Source: Pontederia crassipes (Eukaryota; Streptophyta; Magnoliopsida; Commelinales; Pontederiaceae). Taken from it: DNA of 64,000 bases. A program made the position numbers and the translations under genes. The notes under the pieces are model-generated. The model did not search any database and was not told the DNA's origin. It saw nothing but the letters and a program-made list of their open reading frames with translations. Below, piece after piece: positions 12,099 through 23,703 of the stretch (its first letter is position 1; each line of letters opens with the position of its first letter). The stretch spans positions 51,306,917 to 51,370,916 of the forward strand of contig CM060189.1 of NCBI GenBank assembly GCA_030549335.1, written 5' to 3'.

Positions 12099-13659
12099 TA
12101 TATACCTTTTTAAAACAAATAAGCTATCTCTAAAAAAATGTAATGTTTACAAGATTAACTTTTAAAAAAGCCAACTTTGCCCTTTGTACTTTATGTGGAA
12201 TAATTGTTGTGTTTAGTCTTATTCTATGATTTCAAAACTGAGAGCTACGCTAATTGGCATCTGCTTGGTGAAGCGATCGATTGGTGGGGCATCAACCATT
12301 TTATGTCAACTATCATGGTATTGGTGCCCGCTCTATTGAGTAGACGTTCAATGATCAATGTCAGTGCAGATAAAAAGTTTCAATTTTTTATGAAAAATTA
12401 TGCTGTGTTACACACTATCCCCATCCTCCTAATACCACTACAAGAAAACTGTCGAATAGCGATGCAAATTAGCATCTCCACACTACGCGACACTACATAG
12501 ACGCTAATAACATCACGATAGCGTCGTCATTGAATCGACAAATGAAGACGCTAATTGCCTCTCTGTAGCGTCAACTTAGCATCACATTAGCGTCAGAAAA
12601 AGTCGACGCTGAATGTGGCGCCATTGCGACACTATTTAGGCGCTATTATCACGCGTGAAAATTAGAAAACACGCGGCAGATGGTAGCGTTATATTGACGT
12701 CGCAACCCCGCGACGTTAAATTAGCGTCAACACGATCGTGATGCTACGTCGACGTTAAAATAGAAGGCGATATTAGTGTCGGCGTCTTGCATTGTATTGG
12801 CGTCGACATTTGTGATGCTACACTAGCGTTGGAGGAAGGGAGACGCTATGCATGCATTATACTCCAATTCCCAAAATTTAAAATTGGATGAATAGTGTTT
12901 CTTCATTTTTTATGGGATTCAAATGGCGATTACCGAAGATCCAACCGTCGGATCATCATAAAATTTGTACCTCCCATAGACATTGGCAACACAGATTTTT
13001 TAGTATTTTTTGAAAATTTTAGAAAGTCGGACGGAAGAGTTAAGAACATAGGAAAAAAACTCTTCCGACGATCGTTGACATGAGTCCGGCAGTAATCAAT
13101 CAAAACAAAAATTATACTCATAGAGATCGACGCGAGCTATCCACCCGCACAAAAATTGCTGCGATCGGAGGTCGAAAATTTAATATAATGGGCAAAGTTT
13201 CAGAATAAAAATGGTCGGTTCTCTGTGGTCCTCGCTCGGATTGTCACAAGAAAATAAGCGATTCGAAGGGCTTGAGAAAGTGAGGTGGCACAAACATTTC
13301 ATGTTTCACATGTTTTCCATTTCCTTCGATTCTTGAAATACTTATTTTTTATAATTATAAAAATTCCTCAAAGCTTCCGCCCAACTAAAAATATTTAAAA
13401 ACATGCGTTCTAAAAAATCGGACCTTTCGGGAGGCTCAAAATGTTCCATTAGTTGACGTAGAGTTTTCAAATTTTTTTTTGAGAAATGCTGATTTTGTTT
13501 AGAATTTTTTTTTGTATCCAAACTTAATAAGAGTATTCAAAATGATATATTTTGCTTCGTGTGCCTAATAAAATATAAAAAATTACTTTTCTTGAAAATC
13601 AGATGACATCGATATTCTTCTCATTAGTGTTTAATTTTTTTCTTATATATGTTATTTGT

Positions 13660-13925
13660 ACTCAATACAAACATACATATGTATATATATATATGCTATA
13701 TATACATATATACATATACATATACATATATACATATACATATACACATATATTACATATGCATATTCATACATATATTACATATGCATATGCATATACA
13801 TACATATATACATATACATATATGCATATACATACATATACACATAACATATACATGTACATATACATATATACATATAAATAAACATATACATATGCAT
13901 GAATATAAATATACATAAACATGTA
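13660..13925. repeat. (TACATA)n microsatellite inside CACTA element
   Basis: An imperfect TA/CA tract of ATACAT and ATGCAT words. The sister element at 49590 has the same kind of tract in the same place (51580-51722). Open frames here are artefacts of the repeat. Confidence 0.85.
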
Positions 13926-14394
13926 CACAATTTATTGTTAATAACTTTGGCGCCACCTCAGCGTCGACGCAACATTGCTATCAACACGGTTGCGTCATAA
14001 TAGCGTCACATAATTGCAACGCCACTATTGTGCCTTGTATATTTGTGTCCCAATAGTGTCGCCTTCTTGTGACGCTAGTCTAGCGTCTCACATTGATGAT
14101 GCTGAGACGCGATGTTTTCCTTTAGCGTCGCAATGTTGGAGTCGCTAACGTGCGGCGCTATTTGGCATACTTTATGATTACATATCTATCAGAATCGAAT
14201 TAACATGGTCGCAGTTGCATCGCTAATTCGCAACCCGTGTGCTGTCATTTTATTTTAATCCGACAATTCGTGTTCACCGCCCACCCGTGTTCGGCCCTTT
14301 TAGTCCATTCCCTATTTTCTCTCTCTCACAATCCAATTTGCTGCCCCACTCTCTCTTTCTCTCTCAACATTCGCCCTCTCTCTCTCTCAACCTC

Positions 14395-14560
14395 TGCTTC
14401 GATGATGGCGACTGCCACCACCACCGCTGCTCCGACGACGACGACTGTCACCACCACCGCTGCTCCGATGACGGCGATGACGACTGCCACCACCACCACT
14501 GCTGCTTCGACAACGGCGACTGCCACCACCACCGCTGCCCCAACACCTTCACCATTGTTC
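14395..14560. repeat. Imperfect trinucleotide minisatellite
   Basis: Imperfect units built from GACGACTGCCACCACCACC and GCTGCTCCGA. The apparent Thr/Ala-rich protein is repeat translation. The related element at 49590 has a corresponding (CTC)n-rich block at 52160-52560. Confidence 0.7.
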
Positions 14561-14570
14561 CCTTATAAAT

Positions 14571-15110
14571 TTTTAGCCTACTATATTAGATATTTTAAAT
14601 CAACTAAAAAATAGTCTAATTATAAAATAGGTTAAAAATTAAACTAACTTACTATCAAAGTTGTAAAAAAAAATTTAATTTTTAATCTTTTATTTTTTAT
14701 GACTTGTCTATGTAATGATCATTGAATTATTATTTTTAATAATAATACAATAACAAGATACATTTATAACTAATTTTAAAATTTTAAAAATAAAAATTTA
14801 GGTTAGATTTGAGACTTTAATTAAAGTTCATGACTTTTTATGCAAAAATATAAGTTTAGGCTAGATTTGAGAATAAAATCAAAGTTCGTGACTTTTTATG
14901 CAAAAATTAAAAGTTCAGACTAGATTTGACAATAAATCGAAAGTTGGAGTTTTTTTATGCAATTTACCTAATTATTAAAATATGATGTAAACAAACCTCA
15001 ACATTATATTAATTTTTGTTCCACTGACTACCACTCATACTTTCTTTTGTATTAATATCATTATACAAAATTACTTATCATGCTCTTACATGAATTAATA
15101 TTTTATTGTC
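14571..15110. other. AT-rich spacer, no gene seen
   Basis: AT-rich DNA with a short imperfect direct duplication: GGTTAGATTTGAGACTTTAATTAAAGTTCATGAC-like phrases recur near 14800, 14860 and 14915 at about 55-60 bp spacing, each followed by TTTTTATGCAAA. No coding signal. Confidence 0.45.
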
Positions 15111-15120
15111 ATTGACATGT

Positions 15121-15248
15121 TCCACTGTCGAATCTCATGAACATGGATCACGCTCGAATCTCATGAACATGGATCAACGAAGCGTCGTATGATCCATGTA
15201 GCCGACCCCACCTAGTGGGATAAGGCTTTGTTGTTGTTGTTGTTGTTG
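15121..15248 (+). mobile_element. 5'-truncated Au-like SINE with 9-bp TSD
   Basis: The 3' part carries the conserved tail of plant Au SINEs: GCCGACCCCACCTAGTGGG, then GATAAGGCTTTG and a (TTG)n tail. TTGACATGT flanks the insert at 15112-15120 and 15249-15257, a target-site duplication. Only 128 bp remain, so the tRNA-derived 5' part with the pol III boxes is missing. Within it the phrase TCGAATCTCATGAACATGG is tandemly duplicated. Confidence 0.75.
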
Positions 15249-15259
15249 TTGACATGTGA

Positions 15260-16250
15260 CTATCATCACCCTCCCTCTTCGTTATTGGTTTAATATATAT
15301 AAGATATTATGCCATAGATCATAATGATCTCATGTTACTTGTGGTTGACTATTTCTCCTTTGTTTTATTCCGCTGCTGTGATTAACTTGCTATAAGACAA
15401 ACGTATGGGCATACGTCGCGGAGTGATGGTGATGATATTGCACATAGATGATTTACAGTGTTTAAATTGTCAGCCATCTTTTAAGATTTTGTAAATTTTG
15501 TAATTGTTGGACTTAACATCCTCACTAGGGATGTCTAAATCCGAGTTCCGGACGAGTCTCAGCTTATTTGGTCCCAACCCGGACTCCGGTCTTAGTCTCG
15601 GTCCGATTTTATCATAAAATAATAAAGAAATTTAATATTATTATATAACTACGATAACTATCAATTAAATTATATATACGATAATGTAATATAATGTACA
15701 TTTAAGATATATATCAAATAAAATATAAATTTTACTTAAAATAAAAATAAATATATTATTTAAAAATAATTTAATATTAATATAATATATTTAATCAGTT
15801 TGAAAAATGATTCGAATTTTTATAATTCGGATCCGATCCCGACCCGACAAATCTCAAGGAAATAAGATCTAATCCCGATCCGGTTGTCCACCTGATAAAA
15901 GAAAATTCCAAATTGATGCGGACTGGGACGTCACGGGACGATCATGTCGTCGTGATGAGTGCTCACCCCTTGCCCTCGCGGGCCTTTGGACGAGAACATG
16001 TAGTTATGCAAACGTCGCATGCATGTAAGTGCATGCAGAGGAAACTGTAATTTTCCGCTCAATAGCCATGGGCGACATATTGTGACTTGCAATTGATACA
16101 ATTAATTAATGGCATGGGCAAGATGTGGGTTTCGCCACAGTGCATCGTAGTTACCGGATGCGAATGCTTCAGGCTCGTCCGGTCCTGTTAGTAGATGAGC
16201 AGGCCCAAGACCCGTTTGTTTTAAAAAATGGGAAGGTGCTGGCATTGCAC
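15260..16250. other. Spacer with degenerate repeat, no gene seen
   Basis: A segment at 15540-15900 has mirrored GGATCCGATCCCGACCCG-type phrases at its two ends around an AT-rich core, suggesting an old inverted-repeat element, but limits and target duplication are not clear. The rest is plain sequence without coding signal. Confidence 0.35.
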
Positions 16251-16254
16251 TTCA

Positions 16255-19200
16255 AAAATTTCAAAATATTTAAATATGCATATCTAGTATTCATTCATAT
16301 TGTTTTTTTTGGATATTATGTCATGTTATTATTTGAAATTTATGTTTTTTTTTAAAATATTCATATAAATGATCATGTCACATTTATTTACGTACAAGTG
16401 AAATATACTTAAATCAAGAATTAATACAAAAATGGGCATATTATGATTTATTATGTGACTATATTTTTTTAATAATTATATGATAAATTTATATGGAATT
16501 TTTTTAAAAAATAATCACATAAATTAGAATTTTTGATAAATTTTCTGAAAATTATATCACATATGATTTATGCATATTTGTTATTTACATGAAAATAATA
16601 TTTTATTTTGCCATACATTATATATGATTATAAATCTAAAGTAAAATTCATTCATATATTATTATTATTATTATTATTACATGATATTTTAAGTTTTGTG
16701 TGTCATACTTAAATTAAATTTCCATATGACTTTTGGTATTCATGCACATAATTATGTGATATTTATTTAAAGTGTATTTAAATGTGACATTTATGTAAAT
16801 TGACATGATAATATAAATATGCATATTATTAGTTCATTATGTGAATTGGACTATATGATAAGAATTTATTGTCTTTAAGAAAGAATATGTGCATATATGA
16901 AATTATGTTACATATTAAACGTAATATGTGTTAAATTATGCACATAATATTTTTGTCACATTTATTTTTCATGTGAAATATTCACATTATTTTTGTCAAG
17001 TTAAATTTCTTTATGAATAGGAATATGTGCTTATATGTTTTTTGTTACACATGAAATGTTTTGCATGTTTTTTGACACGATGAAAGTTTATGCAATAAAA
17101 TTGATTAACAATGCATGCACGATATTCTAAATTATTTTTTTATGTACATAATTAGAATTATGTGACATAAATGTTGAATTATGCATGTGATGATCATTAT
17201 TGGATTATTTGTATGCTTATTATTATGCTTATGTTAATTATAAAGTGTGACAAATAATATATCATTTATATGTAAATGCGTTGTATGATTATTTGTGTGC
17301 ATACTATATATCCATACATGTAATTTATGCTATATTTATTTTGAATGCATAAATATGAATGTGAGAGACATGTTTCACAAAGCTTAGGATAAAATAATTA
17401 TATTTTTATCTAGGTTTGAAATAATTATGAAACATAGATAGTTCAAATAGGACTAAGGCATAAATTGTATAACTATAATTGTAGTAATTTTTTATTGAGT
17501 GGTGCGTGACATGTGCATGTCTAGAAAAATATTGTAAGTCGTAAGTGAGAAATTTAGTATACTCTTTAGACTTAACTGTTATATTGTTAACGTAGTTTCC
17601 AAAAACTATTATGCTCACATGATGAGATTTTTTTAATTATTCTAGTGTCAAGGCAAATGGGTGATAATTTTTTAATTATCACCTTGCAAATGCAACAAAT
17701 GCAAGGAGAAACTCCCATCACAAAAATATAATTGTCATGGCCAAATTTTTTAAGACGATATGTTAATCACATCATATATTTTTTAGATAATTTTGCATGT
17801 CTATTTTTCATAATGATTAGAATAGTACCTTGGAACAACCTATTATTTTTAATGAATGATAGTTATTTTTTCAAATAATGGGGAATGAATGGGAGCATAG
17901 TGACCATTAGTGCTTTAATAATATTATTATGTCATTATTTATGAATATATACAACAAGAACGACATGCAAAAACTAAGTCCTTATGTAATTTGACCCTAA
18001 ATAATGATACAAAATTAAAAGTCTTTGCAACATAACATAGTCATAGGGAACAAGTTAAAAGTAATACACGGTAAAGAAGATCTTTATAGAGCATTATCAC
18101 TATCATGATTCTCACAATCTTAAGATGATGAAATCATCAAGAAAGATATAGTTCCTACATAAGTTTTATTCAGAGGAAAATTTTCATCAAATGCCCTCCA
18201 ACTTTAACATTTGCTTAGCTATATCCTCTAACTTCACTTTGTAACATGAATACCCTCCATCTTTTAACTCGTTTCACCCGGTGCCCTCTTTATCTGTTTC
18301 GTCCGTCTCCCGATCGTGAGACTAACATGGCGTTGACGCGACATCTTCTCTCCTCTTCATGTAAACATTCATTGATGTGGAAATATTAAAAAATAAAAAT
18401 AATTAAAAAAAAGTAAAAATGCCACGAGGAAGCGTCGCCCCTTCCCTATGACCATGAGCGGTCACTAGAGGGGGTCGCAGAGGGGGCCTCGCTCCGCTCT
18501 CCCTGCCGCCAATGAGGAGAAGGGGGAGGGGGAGTCTCACCCCCTTTGCGACCTCCCCGCCGACGCACGTGGAGGGGGCTCGCCCCCTGTGACCTCGCAC
18601 GCCAATGAGATCGCAGACTTTTCTCCTCGCCAGCGCACGGGGATGGGGAGTGGGGGGAAAGGCTCCCCTTTCTCCTTGTCGGTGCGGGGAGGGGGAGGCC
18701 TCACGCCCCCTCTGCGACCTCGCTCGTCGGCGAGGTCGTAGAGGGAGACAGGGGGGGGGGGGCTCCCACCCTCCCTGCGGACCCCCTCCGGTGACCACCA
18801 GTGGGCGATGATCTCTCGTGGCAATTTTTTTAATATCGTCACGTCAGCGAATGTTTATGTGGAGAGAAGAGAAGATGCCATGTCAACCTCACATTTGCAT
18901 CACGTCAGTTCCGATAGTAGGTAAAAAGGGCACCGAATGAAACAAGTTAAAAAAATGGAGGGCATTCGTGTTATAAAGTGAAGTTGGAGGGTATAGCTGG
19001 GCAGACGTTAAAGTTGGAGGATATTTGGTGTAATTTTTCTTTTATTCACACCATATATGTTCTATATCTATATGACAAATTCGACGACTGAGATAGAGGA
19101 TCTTAGTCATACATTTTAGGATGACCACATGGTATTATTGATCATGAGTTACTCACTTCTAATGAGCATGGTAAACTTGCACATTTATTTGATATTTCAT

Positions 19201-19335
19201 GAAAATATCAAATGTTTTGATGAAATTATCATTTATTTGAAGAATAATGTCATCTCAATTGTGACATTTATTGTCTACGTCAAAATAAGGACACCGCTGC
19301 AAGTCTTACGAAGGGATCATGGTCTTAAAAAGAAA
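16255..19335 (+). mobile_element. Second copy of the copia-like internal region
   Basis: The sequence follows the stretch from about 5870 to 8100 phrase by phrase in the same order: TGAGTGGTGCGTGACATGTGCATGTCTAG-type words at 7157 and 17497, the CTCCCATCACA block, the ATCATCAAGAAA block, and the GACGACTGAG block. No LTR or primer site is visible at this copy. It is interrupted by the MULE-like element at 18173-19039. All frames are closed. Confidence 0.6.
18173..19039. mobile_element. Non-autonomous MULE-like element, 9-bp TSD
   Basis: Terminal inverted repeats of about 200-230 bp are seen. The left has ATCAAATGCCCTCCAACTTT near its start and the right the complement of a close variant (AAAGTTGGAGGATATTTGG). 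TTTTATTCA is duplicated at 18164-18172 and 19040-19048. The host sequence without the insert can be read at 7840-7870 in the related copy. The centre (18420-18810) is GC-rich with GAGG/CCCC words and no recognisable protein. A 9-bp duplication and long TIRs point to Mutator-like elements. The family is different from the one at 875 although the design is the same. Confidence 0.8.
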
Positions 19336-19389
19336 ATGTACAGGTACTATGCAAATTACCAGAACACCCTTCGCCCTATATCAGATCTT

Positions 19390-20172
19390 GTTTGGCAAGT
19401 CGGCGGGGTCATGTGACCTGCTGGGGTTGCTCGCCTGTGTAAGGACGATACAGTGCTCGGTGCTGGTGGTGCTCAGTGCTCGGTGCGTGACCGGCGGACA
19501 TTCCGGTAAATGGCATAGACGTCGTCCGAACACCGAGGTCTACGCGACGACATGGACTAGTGGATGTAGATGTCGAACGAGCTTAGGTAAACTTGAAACC
19601 CTACTGGTCCGCTTCGATTCGCCTCCTAAAACTCGTGTTGTTCTCTCGATCATCAACCTGATAGCTGCGTTGTCATCGACGGTGACCTACACCTCGATCT
19701 TTCGGGATCTAGCTAAGGTAACCCTAGCCCCAACTCGAAACCTAATCATTCCCGCATAGATCTGCGTCTTGCTTGTCGTACCTTAAGTTCGGATTCGTCG
19801 GTATTTTCTCTTCCCCACAGGCTTTCCATCCACATGGCGCCCCTATTTCCTCGTCGAAGAGCTGGTCGGGAAACTGTATTCCGTTGATAGCGGGCACTGC
19901 ATTTGCGACAAGGGACTCGATCACTCGCGATCTTCGATTTGCGACTAGTAATCCATAGCCCTAGGTCCCTTCCTGGCTTTCTCTCTGATATGCAACACTT
20001 ATCGGGTAAGAAGCCTGGATCGAATGCCCCTTACTTGCAAGGTCAACTAAGAATAGCAATTTCCATAAGTTTATAGATTCTGTAATTCAATTGTGGTGTG
20101 TGTTGGTATGTACAATGTCGATTCAACAATTCAATTGCATATTACAATGTGATTTGCCATTCATTGCAGGAT
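19390..20172 (+). other. Possible 5' region of the viroplasmin-type pseudogene
   Basis: Composition changes abruptly to about even GC where copia similarity ends. The segment runs up to a good splice acceptor (TTCATTGCAG at 20159-20168) just before the ATG at 20173, so it may hold the promoter and leader of that gene. CCCTAG-type phrases near 19715 and 19960 are typical of plant leaders, but no donor can be fixed. Confidence 0.3.
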
Positions 20173-20586
20173 ATGAAGCGACCGACTGTTGTTCCCCGCG
20201 GATCGAAATTCTACGTTGTCTATGAAGGATGAAAACCAGGCATATATGAGTCATGGGAGGAATGTGCAACACAGGTAAAATGTTACAGTTATTGTGCATA
20301 TAGGAAGTTCGAATCATACGACGATGCATCTGCCTCTTATGATAGATATGTCAACAGCCGCGAAAATGATCCAATTTGTCCTGAAGTTGATCCGATTTGT
20401 GCTGAACTTCACTCAGTGGAAGATGAAGTTGTTTCCCCTATTGCAGTTGGGGCTAGAGTGGAAGTGAAACCCGAAGCATTGTGTGGATGCAAGAGTCCTA
20501 GGACCAATATGATGTCAATTGTGGTGTGTGCATTTGTATGCTTTGTGCTTGAAATGTTATGTCGAAAGTGTTGTATCGAATATTGA
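20173..20586 (+). pseudogene. RNase H1 N-terminal (viroplasmin-type) domain protein
   Basis: The frame opens with ATG at 20173 right after a splice-acceptor-like TTGCAG and runs to a TGA at 20584-20586, 137 codons. Residues about 12-60 fit the RNase H1 N-terminal fold, also called the viroplasmin domain: F-Y-V-V-Y-E-G, then K-P-G-I-Y-E-S-W-E-E-C and Y-R-K-F-E-S-Y. In RNase H1 this domain binds RNA/DNA hybrids. An in-frame TGA (20230-20232) stands where the family has a basic residue just before K-P-G, a likely CGA-to-TGA change. The C-terminal part ends in a Cys-rich hydrophobic segment. No RNase H catalytic domain follows. It lies left of the PIF/Harbinger genes and points towards them. Whether it belongs to that element is not shown. 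Confidence 0.6.
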
Positions 20587-20599
20587 ACCGACTATAATA

Positions 20600-22060
20600 T
20601 TTCTTCTTCGCCGACGCACTTCGGATGCTTTTCATGGAATATGTTAATGTGTTAAATTAAGTTTGTGGTACTTTTGCTTTTCATCATGCACTTTGCTTAC
20701 ACTCGCGATAAGGCACATGCAATTTTGTGCTTTTCCATCATGCATTATTCCAACAACTTATATCGACACAAAACGAGAAATTTATATGAAAGAAATGGTG
20801 GTGGATTTCTGTATTCAGGTTTGGGGTGTATCTGCTTCCTGGATCAAGTTTTTGTATTCAGAAGAATGAAGAGAACCAAAAACCATGACACACTTTTTCT
20901 TTGTGGTGCATCTACTTTAACGCGAGTGTTGAAGAAATCTATCAGTTCTCTTTTGTTGAGTTCCTTCAACGCTGCCACCTGTTACATCCATTATAGGTGT
21001 GATGTCGTGACAAACTTTAAGCCATGCCAATGGTGTAGTTCAATGGAGTTACCTCAGATTCTCTCCTATCGAACTTGAGTGTTCCATTATCAATCTCCTT
21101 CTAGTAAAATCTAGATTCTTCCCCCAAATTTTTGTGTTTCTCGAGTTTCATATCAATCAATGCATTGACATTACTTTGCAAATTGGTCAATGTATCGATC
21201 ATGAAAGCATAATAGCGATGTTCATTTCAACAAAAATATATAGCAATTTTCACTCATAAGCTTGCTACATGTCCAAGCATAAAGAGACCAGTGTTCGACA
21301 GGTGCATAATATGGAAAAGGAAAATACACAACTGGTAAATTCACATTCATAATAGACCACATAATAGGTGTGCTTCACCTTAATGAAAAATCAACATATC
21401 ATATATTTTTGGTACATGCCGCAAGCAGATCTCTAAAGTTTCTCCAAATTGAAAAAATAGTTGCTAAACTTTTTTTATGATATGGTAATGATATACTGTA
21501 CTAGACACATTCAATTGGAAAACATAAATCCGCACACAGACACATTCATTTTAACTAAATCCGCACATTCAATTAGGTACTTTGCCGGAACCCAACAATG
21601 AAATGAGTTATAAAAAATGTAAGACAGAAAAAACACGTCGAGGCAATAGTTGCCATTTAGAAAAAAGATTTGACATTGAATCGAATATAGTCGACCATTT
21701 TTGAATCGCTTACAAACTAAAAGAGAGACCTTCCACAAGTTTCCACCAACAATTTAAAAGACGCTTACAATTCACAAATTATTTCAACAACCCATACGTT
21801 TACGACATTGAGGGTAATTATACATCTTATTCAAACCAAAGAAATCTTCATAGGCAATTTTCCTCCAATGACAACGCATACGTCGAATCAGACTTAGAGC
21901 ACATATGCATCCTCAATTATGCACCTGACAATAAGAAAACAAATTTCAGAGTATTACAAGTCACATATAAAAGAAATCAGCATGAAATGCGAGTAATGCA
22001 TGCAATAAGTATTCGTGGAAACACCAAGAACAACAACTTCGTGCCTCACCATGGCTGAGA
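20600..22060. other. Spacer left of Harbinger transposase
   Basis: Several short plus-strand frames (20663-21078) have no resemblance to known families. I looked here for the left terminus of the Harbinger element, expected to begin GGGGCCGTTTGG, and did not find it. Confidence 0.4.
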
Positions 22061-22070
22061 AGATTTCAAT

Positions 22071-23433
22071 CTAACGACCAGTAGCTATCATCCCAGCTAT
22101 GAGGTCACGTAGCTGTTCTCCTCGAATCCTTTCATCTCGGCCAGCGTCGATGCATGGAACCGTATCGTTGGGACGACGGTCAGCAGGCTCCGGGACCAAC
22201 CTCATGGTAAAGTACTTGTCCTCCCCTTGGAAACGCCTAATGAAATTATGTATTACGCAGCAGGATAGAACAATGAGGCGTTGCCGCTTGAATGAATATC
22301 GAATTGGCAGATTTAGTATTTGGAAACGAGTTTTCAGAATTTCAAAAGTTTTCTCAACACAATTTCTTAGTTTTGTGTTGCGATGATTGTACATATCTCT
22401 AGGATCGCGATACCTGCCAGCTGGTGTGCGCTCATTGAATGTTCCCAAATGGTACCGACCACCCCTGTAAGGTGCCAAAAACTTATCGGTGTTTGCGTAG
22501 CCTGAATCGACGAGGTAATACTTTCTTGCATATTTATTAGTTACGACAAAACCAAAAAAATTATATGAAATATGGGAATGACGATGACGAAGAGGAAAGC
22601 ATGGATACAATTTCGAACATTTTACCTTGTGGTACAACGAATTCCCCTTCCTCCACACACCATTTCAGGATCCTCATGTCCCCCGCGGAACCTTCCCATC
22701 CAGTACAGACATACAGGAAGGCGTTGTCGAATGAGATGGAAGCCATGATATTTTGCGATAGAAAGCCCTTCCGATTGCGAAAAGAACTTGCTTGGCCTTC
22801 CTAATATGCGCCGGGATGTGTGTTCCGTCGATAGCACCCAATGCATTCTACAATAAGAAGATTGGTTGAAAATACGAATTATGCGAGAAGAACAAACACT
22901 AATTCAATACTGACCGCAAAGTAAGGGTAAAATCGTCTATGGTTGCGCACACGGGGATGAGCATCGACATTCTCACTAGGCAATTGAATGAATTCCTCAC
23001 TTAGAGCACATATGGCTTTTAACACTCTATTGAAATGCTGAGATATCGTCTCGCCGGAGTGTTGATATTCCTCTTGCAAGGCTCTATTGCCTTTAGCATG
23101 TCCTATTGCTGTCAAGAAAAAGGCGAGTTGCTCCCGTACACTCACCTACCTCGTGTGTGTCAGGAGTCCTTTACTGACCAACATCTCCTCCAGCTTGAAG
23201 AACATTGAATTGTGCACCTTGAAGTTTTCGTAGCCTCGTGTGGGATGCCCCGCCAACATCTCATGAATCGCTTCATGTCCGCTGTAAGGCCGAGTCCTAC
23301 ACAACCTTTTTGGAATACCATCCGGTTGTGGCTCTTCAATTGCTTCATCTTCCAAGAATGCATCGACGACCACTTGGTCGACGAGTTCTTTGTCGAGTAA
23401 CAGTGACAATAGCTCGTCATCGCTATCATCCAT
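22071..23433 (-). pseudogene. PIF/Harbinger DDE transposase (DDE_Tnp_4), broken
   Basis: The gene starts at ATG 23433. Exon 1 (23433-22915) holds an acidic N-terminus and a helix-rich region with V-S-V-R-E-Q-L-A-F; an in-frame TAG at 23148-23146 breaks it. Its donor is GCG|GTCAGT. Exon 2 (22847 to about 22626) has A-I-D-G-T-H, then a one-base loss near 22769 before the R-K-G-F-L-S-Q-N block and W-E-G-S-A. Exon 3 (from about 22525) has L-V-D-S-G-Y and C-V-E-K-T-F and ends at the TAG 22073-22071. All three catalytic residues of the DDE triad (D of AIDG, D of LVDS, E of CVEK) are still encoded. The family cuts and pastes elements with 3-bp target duplications. The TAG and the frameshift argue it is no longer made. 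Confidence 0.85.
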
Positions 23434-23703
23434 ATTCTGTAAGACAAAACATTAAGATATGAAAAAAGGAGTTGAAGGCAAAAGCAGGCATGGGGGCAAG
23501 GTAGACGTTGAAATATAATACTCATGACATAGGAAATTGGCAGTTTCACACAACTCAGCAACACAAGTTCAACCTAATAAAAGAAGAAACAAAGGGACAT
23601 TAAGTAACACAAGAACCACGACAAGGTGACACTTAATAGTCAAAGTTCCAACATAAGTAACACAATTTCATACATAACATACGACAAGACCCATGACTGG
23701 CAA

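Larger units (their letters stand above)
12436..14570. mobile_element. Truncated non-autonomous CACTA element
   Basis: The left end is CACTACAAGAAAACTG, a standard CACTA (En/Spm) terminus, followed by subterminal words of the type TAGCGTC / GACGCTA that recur until about 12850 and again at 13950-14160. The first 40 bp match the left end of the complete element at 49590. Internal blocks also match it: 12960-13160 with 50955-51140, the TACATA microsatellite, and the trinucleotide-rich block. It carries no transposase. No right terminus was found after about 14570, so the element is 3'-truncated. Confidence 0.65.

Noticed and set aside
13603-13956. Tyr/Ile-rich frames on both strands
   Set aside because: Artefacts of the TACATA microsatellite.
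14237-14614. 125-codon Thr/Ala-rich frame
   Set aside because: Translation of a trinucleotide repeat; the corresponding block in the sister element has a different unit and frame.
18403-18842. Overlapping frames rich in Pro/Arg/Gly
   Set aside because: Low-complexity GC-rich core of the MULE-like element; open in several frames at once.
20663-21078. 137-codon frame right of the viroplasmin-type pseudogene
   Set aside because: No similarity to known proteins, and the composition is that of non-coding DNA; could be a 3' untranslated stretch.
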